DNA of 64,000 bases from Auanema rhodensis. Taxonomy: Eukaryota > Nematoda > Chromadorea > Rhabditida > Rhabditidae. Made by a program: the position numbers and the translations under genes. The notes below the pieces were generated by a model. It was not told where the DNA came from. It did not search any database and saw nothing but the letters and a program-made list of their open reading frames with translations. The DNA is taken from contig OZ059899.1 in the NCBI GenBank assembly GCA_964057225.1, positions 16,872,501 to 16,936,500 on the forward strand, given 5' to 3'. This document shows positions 10,913 to 24,288 of this stretch, one piece after another (the first letter of the stretch is position 1; each line of letters opens with the position of its first letter).

Positions 10913-12496
10913 TATCTTTTACCGGAATTGAGTTACACAACATGTGCACTTCACTTGTACATTTAATTAGCATAAATTAAAGTTCACGTGAATTTCAAAG
11001 TCATGGTTACCATGCACCAATATCAATAATATTATGTTTTTAGACTAATATGGACACGCCGAATTCAAATTTGAACACAGTATCTCTTTATCTTTCACGG
11101 GAAGCGAGTTACATACCATGTGCACTTCACTTGTACATTTAATTAGCATAAATTAAAGTTCACGTGAATTTCAAAGTCATGGTTACCATGCACCAATATC
11201 AATAATATTATGTTTTTAGACTAATATGGACACGCGGAATTCAAATTTGAAAACAGTATCTCTTTATCTTTTACCGGAATTGAGTTACACAACATGTGCA
11301 CTTCACTTGTACATTTAATTAGCATAAATTAAAGTTCACGTGAATTTCAAAGTCATGGTTACCATGCACCAATATCAATAATATTATGTTTTTAGACTAA
11401 AATGGACACGCCGAATTCAAATTTGAAAACAGTATCTCTTTATCTTTTACCGGAATTGAGTTACACAACATGTGCACTTCACTTGTACATTTAATTAGCA
11501 TAAATTAAAGTTCACGTGAATTTCAAAGTCATGGTTACCATGCACCAATATCAATAATATTATGTTTTTAGACTAATATGGACACGCCGAATTCAAATTT
11601 GAACACAGTATCTCTTTATCTTTCACGGGAAGCGAGTTACATACCATGTGCACTTCACTTGTACATTTAATTAGCATAAATTAAAGTTCACGTGAATTTC
11701 AAAGTCATGGTTACCATGCACCAATATCAATAATATTATGTTTTTAGACTAATATGGACACGCGGAATTCAAATTTGAAAACAGTATCTCTTTATCTTTT
11801 ACCGGAATTGAGTTACACAACATGTGCACTTCACTTGTACATTTAATTAGCATAAATTAAAGTTCACGTGAATTTCAAAGTCATGGTTACCATGCACCAA
11901 TATCAATAATATTATGTTTTTAGACTAAAATGGACACGCCGAATTCAAATTTGAAAACAGTATCTCTTTATCTTTTACCGGAATTGAGTTACACAACATG
12001 TGCACTTCACTTGTACATTTAATTAGCATAAATTAAAGTTCACGTGAATTTCAAAGTCATGGTTACCATGCACCAATATCAATAATATTATGTTTTTAGA
12101 CTAATATGGACACGCCGAATTCAAATTTGAACACAGTATCTCTTTATCTTTCACGGGAAGCGAGTTACATACCATGTGCACTTCACTTGTACATTTAATT
12201 AGCATAAATTAAAGTTCACGTGAATTTCAAAGTCATGGTTACCATGCACCAATATCAATAATATTATGTTTTTAGACTAATATGGACACGCGGAATTCAA
12301 ATTTGAAAACAGTATCTCTTTATCTTTTACCGGAATTGAGTTACACAACATGTGCACTTCACTTGTACATTTAATTAGCATAAATTAAAGTTCACGTGAA
12401 TTTCAAAGTCATGGTTACCATGCACCAATATCAATAATATTATGTTTTTAGACTAAAATGGACACGCCGAATTCAAATTTGAAAACAGTATCTCTT
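10913..12496 (+). repeat. 3-monomer higher-order repeat (528 bp), three copies
   Basis: The unit is A(c*), B(g), A(c with CTAAAATGG). Copies start at 10913, 11441 and 11969. The CTAAAATGG allele occurs at 11397, 11925 and 12453, exactly 528 bp apart, and nowhere else that I saw. The unit is the upstream 4-mer minus one A monomer, so it probably arose by unequal exchange out of that repeat. Confidence 0.88.
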
Positions 12497-15136
12497 TATC
12501 TTTTACCGGAATTGAGTTACACAACATGTGCACTTCACTTGTACATTTAATTAGCATAAATTAAAGTTCACGTGAATTTCAAAGTCATGGTTACCATGCA
12601 CCAATATCAATAATATTATGTTTTTAGACTAATATGGACACGCGGAATTCAAATTTGAAAACAGTATCTCTTTATCTTTTACCGGAATTGAGTTACACAA
12701 CATGTGCACTTCACTTGTACATTTAATTAGCATAAATTAAAGTTCACGTGAATTTCAAAGTCATGGTTACCATGCACCAATATCAATAATATTATGTTTT
12801 TAGACTAATATGGACACGCCGAATTCAAATTTGAAAACAGTATCTCTTTATCTTTTACCGGAATTGAGTTACACAACATGTGCACTTCACTTGTACATTT
12901 AATTAGCATAAATTAAAGTTCACGTGAATTTCAAAGTCATGGTTACCATGCACCAATATCAATAATATTATGTTTTTAGACTAATATGGACACGCCGAAT
13001 TCAAATTTGAAAACAGTATCTCTTTATCTTTTACCGGAATTGAGTTACACAACATGTGCACTTCACTTGTACATTTAATTAGCATAAATTAAAGTTCACG
13101 TGAATTTCAAAGTCATGGTTACCATGCACCAATATCAATAATATTATGTTTTTAGACTAATATGGACACGCCGAATTCAAATTTGAACACAGTATCTCTT
13201 TATCTTTCACGGGAAGCGAGTTACATACCATGTGCACTTCACTTGTACATTTAATTAGCATAAATTAAAGTTCACGTGAATTTCAAAGTCATGGTTACCA
13301 TGCACCAATATCAATAATATTATGTTTTTAGACTAATATGGACACGCCGAATTCAAATTTGAACACAGTATCTCTTTATCTTTCACGGGAAGCGAGTTAC
13401 ATACCATGTGCACTTCACTTGTACATTTAATTAGCATAAATTAAAGTTCACGTGAATTTCAAAGTCATGGTTACCATGCACCAATATCAATAATATTATG
13501 TTTTTAGACTAATATGGACACGCGGAATTCAAATTTGAAAACAGTATCTCTTTATCTTTTACCGGAATTGAGTTACACAACATGTGCACTTCACTTGTAC
13601 ATTTAATTAGCATAAATTAAAGTTCACGTGAATTTCAAAGTCATGGTTACCATGCACCAATATCAATAATATTATGTTTTTAGACTAATATGGACACGCC
13701 GAATTCAAATTTGAAAACAGTATCTCTTTATCTTTTACCGGAATTGAGTTACACAACATGTGCACTTCACTTGTACATTTAATTAGCATAAATTAAAGTT
13801 CACGTGAATTTCAAAGTCATGGTTACCATGCACCAATATCAATAATATTATGTTTTTAGACTAATATGGACACGCGGAATTCAAATTTGAAAACAGTATC
13901 TCTTTATCTTTTACCGGAATTGAGTTACACAACATGTGCACTTCACTTGTACATTTAATTAGCATAAATTAAAGTTCACGTGAATTTCAAAGTCATGGTT
14001 ACCATGCACCAATATCAATAATATTATGTTTTTAGACTAATATGGACACGCGGAATTCAAATTTGAAAACAGTATCTCTTTATCTTTTACCGGAATTGAG
14101 TTACACAACATGTGCACTTCACTTGTACATTTAATTAGCATAAATTAAAGTTCACGTGAATTTCAAAGTCATGGTTACCATGCACCAATATCAATAATAT
14201 TATGTTTTTAGACTAATATGGACACGCCGAATTCAAATTTGAACACAGTATCTCTTTATCTTTCACGGGAAGCGAGTTACATACCATGTGCACTTCACTT
14301 GTACATTTAATTAGCATAAATTAAAGTTCACGTGAATTTCAAAGTCATGGTTACCATGCACCAATATCAATAATATTATGTTTTTAGACTAATATGGACA
14401 CGCCGAATTCAAATTTGAACACAGTATCTCTTTATCTTTCACGGGAAGCGAGTTACATACCATGTGCACTTCACTTGTACATTTAATTAGCATAAATTAA
14501 AGTTCACGTGAATTTCAAAGTCATGGTTAGCATGCACCAATATCAATAATATTATGTTTTTAGACTAATATGGACACGCCGAATTCAAATTTGAACACAG
14601 TATCTCTTTATCTTTCACGGGAAGCGAGTTACATACCATGTGCACTTCACTTGTACATTTAATTAGCATAAATTAAAGTTCACGTGAATTTCAAAGTCAT
14701 GGTTACCATGCACCAATATCAATAATATTATGTTTTTAGACTAATATGGACACGCGGAATTCAAATTTGAAAACAGTATCTCTTTATCTTTTACCGGAAT
14801 TGAGTTACACAACATGTGCACTTCACTTGTACATTTAATTAGCATAAATTAAAGTTCACGTGAATTTCAAAGTCATGGTTACCATGCACCAATATCAATA
14901 ATATTATGTTTTTAGACTAATATGGACACGCGGAATTCAAATTTGAAAACAGTATCTCTTTATCTTTTACCGGAATTGAGTTACACAACATGTGCACTTC
15001 ACTTGTACATTTAATTAGCATAAATTAAAGTTCACGTGAATTTCAAAGTCATGGTTACCATGCACCAATATCAATAATATTATGTTTTTAGACTAATATG
15101 GACACGCCGAATTCAAATTTGAAAACAGTATCTCTT
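12497..15136 (+). repeat. A/B segment without clear higher order (monomers 72-86)
   Basis: Runs of A monomers (12497-13200, 13553-14256) alternate with runs of two or three B monomers (13201-13552, 14257-14784). One B monomer (14433) has GGTTAGCATG. This is the last stretch before D tails and the CTTCTAC allele appear, and so marks a compositional border of the array at about 15.1 kb. Confidence 0.8.
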
Positions 15137-18100
15137 TATCTTTTACCGGAATTGAGTTACACAACATGTGCACTTCACTTGTACATTTAATTAGCATAAA
15201 TTAAAGTTCACGTAAATTTCAAAGTCATGGTTACCATGCACCAATATCAATAAAAATTTGTTTTTAGACTAATATGGACATGGGGAATCTAATTTTGAGA
15301 ACTGCATCTCTTTATCTTTCACGTGAAGCGAGTTACATACCAAGTGCACTTCACTTCTACATTTAATTAGCATAAATTAAAGTTCACGTGAATTTCAAAG
15401 TCATGGTTACCATGCACCAATATCAATAATATTATGTTTTTAGACTAATATGGACACGCCGAATTCAAATTTGAAAACAGTATCTCTTTATCTTTCACGG
15501 GAAGCGAGTTACATACCATGTGCACTTCACTTCTACATTTAATTAGCATAAATTAAAGTTCACGTAAATTTCAAAGTCATGGTTACCATGCACCAATATC
15601 AATAATATTATGTTTTTAGACTAATATGGACATGGGGAATCTAATTTTGAGAACTGCATCTCTTTATCTTTCACGTGAAGCGAGTTACATACCATGTGCA
15701 CTTCACTTCTACATTTAATTAGCATAAATTAAAGTTCACGTGAATTTCAAAGTCATGGTTACCATGCACCAATATCAATAAAAATTTGTTTTTAGACTAA
15801 TATGGACATGGGGAATCTAATTTTGAGAACTGCATCTCTTTATCGTTCACGTGAAGCGAGTTACATACCAAGTGCACATCACGTGTACATTTAATTAGCA
15901 TAAATTAAAGTTCACGTGAATTTCAAAGTCATGGTTACCATGCACCAATATCAATAATATTATGTTTTTAGACTAATATGGACACGCCGAATTCAAATTT
16001 GAAAACAGTATCTCTTTATCTTTCACGGGAAGCGAGTTACATACCATGTGCACTTCACTTCTACATTTAATTAGCATAAATTAAAGCTCACGTAAATTTC
16101 AAAGTCATGGTTACCATGCACTAATATCAATAAAAATTTGTTTTTAGACTAATATGGACATGGGGAATCTACTTTTGAGAACTGCATCTCTTTATCTTTC
16201 ACGTGAAGCGAGTTACATACCAAGTGCACATCACGTGTACATTTAATTAGCATAAATTAAAGTTCACGTGAATTTCAAAGTCATGGTTACCATGCACCAA
16301 TATCAATAATAATATGTTTTTAGACTAATATGGACACGCCGAATTCAAATTTGAAAACAGTATCTCTTTATCTTCTACCGGAATTGAGTTACACAACATG
16401 TGCACTTCACTTGTACATTTAATTAGCATAAATTAAAGTTCACGTGAATTTCAAAGTCATGGTTACCATGCACCAATATCAATAATATTATGTTTTTAGA
16501 CTAATATGGACACGCCGAATTCAAATTTGAAAACAGTATCTCTTTATCTTTCACGGGAAGCGAGTTACATACCATGTGCACTTCACTTCTACATTTAATT
16601 AGCATAAATTAAAGTTCACGTGAATTTCAAAGTCATGGTTACCATGCACCAATATCAATAAAAATTTGTTTTTAGACTAATATGGACATGGGGAATCTAA
16701 TTTTGAGAACTGCATCTCTTTATCTTTCACGTGAAGCGAGTTACATACCAAGTGCACATCACGTGTACATTTAATTAGCATAAATTAAAGTTCACGTGAA
16801 TTTCAAAGTCATGGTTACCATGCACCAATATCAATAATATTATGTTTTTAGACTAATATGGACACGCCGAATTCAAATTTGAAAACAGTATCTCTTTATC
16901 TTTCACGGGAAGCGAGTTACATACCATGTGCACTTCACTTCTACATTTAATTAGCATAAATTAAAGTTCACGTGAATTTCAAAGTCATGGTTACCATGCA
17001 CCAATATCAATAATATTATGTTTTTAGACTAATATGGACACGCGGAATTCAAATTTGAAAACAGTATCTCTTTATCTTTTACCGGAATTGAGTTACACAA
17101 CATGTGCACTTCACTTGTACATTTAATTAGCATAAATTAAAGTTCACGTGAATTTCAAAGTCATGGTTACCATGCACCAATATCAATAATATTATGTTTT
17201 TAGACTAATATGGACACGCCGAATTCAAATTTGAAAACAGTATCTCTTTATCTTTTACCGGAATTGAGTTACACAACATGTGCACTTCACTTGTACATTT
17301 AATTAGCATAAATTAAAGTTCACGTGAATTTCAAAGTCATGGTTACCATGCACCAATATCAATAATATTATGTTTTTAGACTAATATGGACACGCCGAAT
17401 TCAAATTTGAAAACAGCATCTCTTTATCTTTCACGGGAAGCGAGTTACATACCATGTGCACTTCACTTCTACATTTAATTAGCATAAATTAAAGTTCACG
17501 TGAATTTCAAAGTCATGGTTACCATGCACCAATATCAATAAAAATTTGTTTTTAGACTAATATGGACATGGGGAATCTAATTTTGAGAACTGCATCTCTT
17601 TATCTTTCACGTGAAGCGAGTTACATACCAAGTGCACATCACGTGTACATTTAATTAGCATAAATTAAAGTTCACGTGAATTTCAAAGTCATGGTTACCA
17701 TGCACCAATATCAATAATATTATGTTTTTAGACTAATATGGACACGCCGAATTCAAATTTGAAAACAGTATCTCTTTATCTTTCACGGGAAGCGAGTTAC
17801 ATACCATGTGCACTTCACTTCTACATTTAATTAGCGTAAATTAAAGCTCACGTAAATTTCAAAGTCATGGTTACCATGCACTAATATCAATAAAAATTTG
17901 TTTTTAGACTAATATGGACATGGGGAATCTAATTTTGAGAACTGCATCTCTTTATCTTTCACGTGAAGCGAGTTACATACCAAGTGCACATCACGTGTAC
18001 ATTTAATTAGCATAAATTAAAGTTCACGTGAATTTCAAAGTCATGGTTACCATGCACCAATATCAATAATATTATGTTTTTAGACTAATATGGACACGCC

Positions 18101-18304
18101 GAATTCAAATTTGAAAACAGTATCTCTTTATCTTTCACGGGAAGCGAGTTACATACCATGTGCACTTCACTTCTACATTTAATTAGCATAAATTAAAGTT
18201 CACGTGAATTTCAAAGTCATGGTTACCATGCACCAATATCAATAATATTATGTTTTTAGACTAATATGGACACGCCGAATTCAAATTTGAAAACAGTATC
18301 TCTT
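15137..18304 (+). repeat. Mosaic segment rich in C heads and D tails (monomers 87-104)
   Basis: At 15137 an A monomer with CACGTAAAT and a D tail opens a different texture: D tails at 15137, 15489, 15665, 16017, 16545, 17425 and 17777, each followed by a C-type head. The CTTCTAC allele first appears at about 15350. Private markers include TATCGTTCAC at 15841, AAAGCTCACGTAAAT with CACTAAT at 16017, AATAATAATATG at 16193, TTCTACCGG at 16369, and GCGTAAATT with AAAGCTC at 17777. The monomer at 15489 keeps AATATTATG but has a D tail, a hybrid. Confidence 0.85.
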
Positions 18305-21120
18305 TATCTTTTACCGGAATTGAGTTACACAACATGTGCACTTCACTTCTACATTTAATTAGCATAAATTAAAGTTCACGTGAATTTCAAAGTCATGGTT
18401 ACCATGCACCAATATCAATAATATTATGTTTTTAGACTAATATGGACACGCCGAATTCAAATTTGAAAACAGTATCTCTTTATCTTTTACCGGAATTGAG
18501 TTACACAACATGTGCACTTCACTTGTACATTTAATTAGCATAAATTAAAGTTCACGTGAATTTCAAAGTCATGGTTACCATGCACCAATATCAATAATAT
18601 TATGTTTTTAGACTAATATGGACACGCCGAATTCAAATTTGAACACAGTATCTCTTTATCTTTCACGGGAAGCGAGTTACATACCATGTGCACTTCACTT
18701 GTACATTTAATTAGCATAAATTAAAGTTCACGTGAATTTCAAAGTCATGGTTACCATGCACCAATATCAATAATATTATGTTTTTAGACTAATATGGACA
18801 CGCCGAATTCAAATTTGAAAACAGTATCTCTTTATCTTTCACGGGAAGCGAGTTACATACCATGTGCACTTCACTTGTACATTTAATTAGCATAAATTAA
18901 AGTTCACGTGAATTTCAAAGGCATGGTTACCATGCACCAATATCAATAATATTATGTTTTTAGACTAATATGGACACGCGGAATTCAAATTTGAAAACAG
19001 TATCTCTTTATCTTTTACCGGAATTGAGTTACACAACATGTGCACTTCACTTGTACATTTAATTAGCATAAATTAAAGTTCACGTGAATTTCAAAGTCAT
19101 GGTTACCATGCACCAATATCAATAATATTATGTTTTTAGACTAATATGGACACGCCGAATTCAAATTTGAAAACAGTATCTCTTTATCTTTCACGGGAAG
19201 CGAGTTACATACCATGTGCACTTCACTTCTACATTTAATTAGCATAAATTAAAGTTCACGTGAATTTCAAAGTCATGGTTACCATGCACCAATATCAATA
19301 ATATTATGTTTTTAGACTAATATGGACACGCCGAATTCAAATTTGAAAACAGTATCTCTTTATCTTTTACCGGAATTGAGTTACACAACATGTGCACTTC
19401 ACTTGTACATTTAATTAGCATAAATTAAAGTTCACGTGAATTTCAAAGTCATGGTTACCATGCACCAATATCAATAATATTATGTTTTTAGACTAATATG
19501 GACACGCCGAATTCAAATTTGAAAACAGTATCTCTTTATCTTTCACGGGAAGCGAGTTACATACCATGTGCACTTCACTTCTACATTTAATTAGCATAAA
19601 TTAAAGTTCACGTGAATTTCAAAGTCATGGTTACCATGCACCAATATCAATAATATTATGTTTTTAGACTAATATGGACACGCCGAATTCAAATTTGAAA
19701 ACAGTATCTCTTTATCTTTTACCGGAATTGAGTTACACAACATGTGCACTTCACTTCTACATTTAATTAGCATAAATTAAAGTTCACGTGAATTTCAAAG
19801 TCATGGTTACCATGCACCAATATCAATAATATTATGTTTTTAGACTAATATGGACACGCCGAATTCAAATTTGAAAACAGTATCTCTTTATCTTTTACCG
19901 GAATTGAGTTACACAACATGTGCACTTCACTTGTACATTTAATTAGCATAAATTAAAGTTCACGTGAATTTCAAAGTCATGGTTACCATGCACCAATATC
20001 AATAATATTATGTTTTTAGACTAATATGGACACGCCGAATTCAAATTTGAACACAGTATCTCTTTATCTTTCACGGGAAGCGAGTTACATACCATGTGCA
20101 CTTCACTTGTACATTTAATTAGCATAAATTAAAGTTCACGTGAATTTCAAAGTCATGGTTACCATGCACCAATATCAATAATATTATGTTTTTAGACTAA
20201 TATGGACACGCCGAATTCAAATTTGAAAACAGTATCTCTTTATCTTTCACGGGAAGCGAGTTACATACCATGTGCACTTCACTTGTACATTTAATTAGCA
20301 TAAATTAAAGTTCACGTGAATTTCAAAGGCATGGTTACCATGCACCAATATCAATAATATTATGTTTTTAGACTAATATGGACACGCGGAATTCAAATTT
20401 GAAAACAGTATCTCTTTATCTTTTACCGGAATTGAGTTACACAACATGTGCACTTCACTTGTACATTTAATTAGCATAAATTAAAGTTCACGTGAATTTC
20501 AAAGTCATGGTTACCATGCACCAATATCAATAATATTATGTTTTTAGACTAATATGGACACGCCGAATTCAAATTTGAAAACAGTATCTCTTTATCTTTC
20601 ACGGGAAGCGAGTTACATACCATGTGCACTTCACTTCTACATTTAATTAGCATAAATTAAAGTTCACGTGAATTTCAAAGTCATGGTTACCATGCACCAA
20701 TATCAATAATATTATGTTTTTAGACTAATATGGACACGCCGAATTCAAATTTGAAAACAGTATCTCTTTATCTTTTACCGGAATTGAGTTACACAACATG
20801 TGCACTTCACTTGTACATTTAATTAGCATAAATTAAAGTTCACGTGAATTTCAAAGTCATGGTTACCATGCACCAATATCAATAATATTATGTTTTTAGA
20901 CTAATATGGACACGCCGAATTCAAATTTGAAAACAGTATCTCTTTATCTTTCACGGGAAGCGAGTTACATACCATGTGCACTTCACTTCTACATTTAATT
21001 AGCATAAATTAAAGTTCACGTGAATTTCAAAGTCATGGTTACCATGCACCAATATCAATAAAAATTTGTTTTTAGACTAATATGGACATGGGGAATCTAA
21101 TTTTGAGAACTGCATCTCTT
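18305..21120 (+). repeat. 8-monomer higher-order repeat (1,408 bp), two copies
   Basis: Copies are 18305-19712 and 19713-21120. The order is A(CTTCTAC), A(c*), B, B(AAAGGCATGG, g), A, Bc, A, Bc. The AAAGGCATGG allele lies at 18921 and 20329, exactly 1,408 bp apart, and occurs only here. The second copy diverges in its last monomer, which has a D tail where the first has a c tail. Confidence 0.88.
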
Positions 21121-22352
21121 TATCTTTCACGTGAAGCGAGTTACATACCAAGTGCACATCACGTGTACATTTAATTAGCATAAATTAAAGTTCACGTGAA
21201 TTTCAAAGTCATGGTTACCATGCACCAATATCAATAATATTATGTTTTTAGACTAATATGGACACGCCGAATTCAAATTTGAAAACAGTATCTCTTTATC
21301 TTTCACGGGAAGCGAGTTACATACCATGTGCACTTCACTTCTACATTTAATTAGCGTAAATTAAAGCTCACGTAAATTTCAAAGTCATGGTTACCATGCA
21401 CCAATATCAATAATATTATGTTTTTAGACTAATATGGACACGCCGAATTCAAATTTGAAAACAGCATCTCTTTATCTTTCACGGGAAGCGAGTTACATAC
21501 CATGTGCACTTCACTTCTACATTTAATTAGCATAAATTAAAGTTCACGTGAATTTCAAAGTCATGGTTACCATGCACCAATATCAATAAAAATTTGTTTT
21601 TAGACTAATATGGACATGGGGAATCTAATTTTGAGAACTGCATCTCTTTATCTTTCACGTGAAGCGAGTTACATACCAAGTGCACATCACGTGTACATTT
21701 AATTAGCATAAATTAAAGTTCACGTGAATTTCAAAGTCATGGTTACCATGCACCAATATCAATAATATTATGTTTTTAGACTAATATGGACACGCCGAAT
21801 TCAAATTTGAAAACAGTATCTCTTTATCTTTCACGGGAAGCGAGTTACATACCATGTGCACTTCACTTCTACATTTAATTAGCGTAAATTAAAGCTCACG
21901 TAAATTTCAAAGTCATGGTTACCATGCACTAATATCAATAAAAATTTGTTTTTAGACTAATATGGACATGGGGAATCTAATTTTGAGAACTGCATCTCTT
22001 TATCTTTCACGTGAAGCGAGTTACATACCAAGTGCACATCACGTGTACATTTAATTAGCATAAATTAAAGTTCACGTGAATTTCAAAGTCATGGTTACCA
22101 TGCACCAATATCAATAATATTATGTTTTTAGACTAATATGGACACGCCGAATTCAAATTTGAAAACAGTATCTCTTTATCTTTCACGGGAAGCGAGTTAC
22201 ATACCATGTGCACTTCACTTCTACATTTAATTAGCATAAATTAAAGTTCACGTGAATTTCAAAGTCATGGTTACCATGCACCAATATCAATAATATTATG
22301 TTTTTAGACTAATATGGACACGCCGAATTCAAATTTGAAAACAGTATCTCTT
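21121..22352 (+). repeat. Displaced copy of the 17.4-18.3 kb block (monomers 121-127)
   Basis: 21473-22352 repeats 17425-18304 in order: Bc(D), C, Bc(GCGTAAATT, D), C, Bc. The unusual ACAGCATCTC junction precedes both (17411 and 21459), 4,048 bp or 23 monomers apart. The GCGTAAATT/AAAGCTC allele occurs at 17834, 21354 and 21882, so a further 3-monomer step (528 bp) is superimposed at 21297-21824. Confidence 0.85.
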
Positions 22353-24288
22353 TATCTTTTACCGGAATTGAGTTACACAACATGTGCACTTCACTTGTAC
22401 ATTTAATTAGCATAAATTAAAGTTCACGTGAATTTCAAAGTCATGGTTACCATGCACCAATATCAATAATATTATGTTTTTAGACTAATATGGACACGCC
22501 GAATTCAAATTTGAAAACAGTATCTCTTTATCTTTCACGGGAAGCGAGTTACATACCATGTGCACTTCACTTCTACATTTAATTAGCATAAATTAAAGTT
22601 CACGTGAATTTCAAAGTCATGGTTACCATGCACCAATATCAATAATATTATGTTTTTAGACTAATATGGACACGCCGAATTCAAATTTGAAAACAGTATC
22701 TCTTTATCTTTTACCGGAATTGAATTACACAACATGTGCACTTCACTTGTACATTTAATTAGCATAAATTAAAGTTCACGTGAATTTCAAAGTCATGGTT
22801 ACCATGCACCAATATCAATAATATTATGTTTTTAGACTAATATGGACACGCCGAATTCAAATTTGAACACAGTATCTCTTTATCTTTCACGGGAAGCGAG
22901 TTACATACCATGTGCACTTCACTTGTACATTTAATTAGCATAAATTAAAGTTCACGTGAATTTCAAAGTCATGGTTACCATGCACCAATATCAATAATAT
23001 TATGTTTTTAGACTAATATGGACACGCCGAATTCAAATTTGAAAACAGTATCTCTTTATCTTTTACCGGAATTGAATTACACAACATGTGCACTTCACTT
23101 GTACATTTAATTAGCATAAATTAAAGTTCACGTGAATTTCAAAGTCATGGTTACCATGCACCAATATCAATAATATTATGTTTTTAGACTAATATGGACA
23201 CGCCGAATTCAAATTTGAAAACAGTATCTCTTTATCTTTTACCGGAATTGAATTACACAACATGTGCACTTCACTTGTACATTTAATTAGCATAAATTAA
23301 AGTTCACGTGAATTTCAAAGTCATGGTTACCATGCACCAATATCAATAATATTATGTTTTTAGACTAATATGGACACGCCGAATTCAAATTTGAACACAG
23401 TATCTCTTTATCTTTCACGGGAAGCGAGTTACATACCATGTGCACTTCACTTGTACATTTAATTAGCATAAATTAAAGTTCACGTGAATTTCAAAGTCAT
23501 GGTTACCATGCACCAATATCAATAATATTATGTTTTTAGACTAATATGGACACGCCGAATTCAAATTTGAAAACAGTATCTCTTTATCTTTTACCGGAAT
23601 TGAATTACCCAACATGTGCACTTCACTTGTACATTTAATTAGCATAAATTAAAGTTCACGTGAATTTCAAAGTCATGGTTACCATGCACCAATATCAATA
23701 ATATTATGTTTTTAGACTAATATGGACACGCGGAATTCAAATTTGAAAACAGTATCTCTTTATCTTTTACCGGAATTGAGTTACACAACATGTGCACTTC
23801 ACTTGTACATTTAATTAGCATAAATTAAAGTTCACGTGAATTTCAAAGTCATGGTTACCATGCACCAATATCAATAATATTATGTTTTTAGACTAATATG
23901 GACACGCCGAATTCAAATTTGAAAACAGTATCTCTTTATCTTTTACCGGAATTGAGTTACACAACATGTGCACTTCACTTGTACATTTAATTAGCATAAA
24001 TTAAAGTTCACGTGAATTTCAAAGTCATGGTTACCATGCACCAATATCAATAATATTATGTTTTAAGACTAATATGGACACGCGGAATTCAAATTTGAAA
24101 ACAGTATCTCTTTATCTTTTACCGGAATTGAGTTACACAACATGTGCACTTCACTTGTACATTTAATTAGCATAAATTAAAGTTCACGTGAATTTCAAAG
24201 TCATGGTTACCATGCACCAATATCAATAATATTATGTTTTTAGACTAATATGGACACGCCGAATTCAAATTTGAACACAGTATCTCTT
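22353..24288 (+). repeat. Segment with ATTGAATTACAC allele (monomers 128-138)
   Basis: Four A monomers (22705, 23057, 23233, 23585) carry GGAATTGAATTAC in place of GGAATTGAGTTAC; the last also has TTACCCAAC. The pattern A(c*), B, A, A(c*), B, A gives a local 3-to-4 monomer rhythm. The monomer at 23937 has GTTTTAAGACT instead of GTTTTTAGACT, the first appearance of an allele that becomes common after 45.7 kb. Confidence 0.82.
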
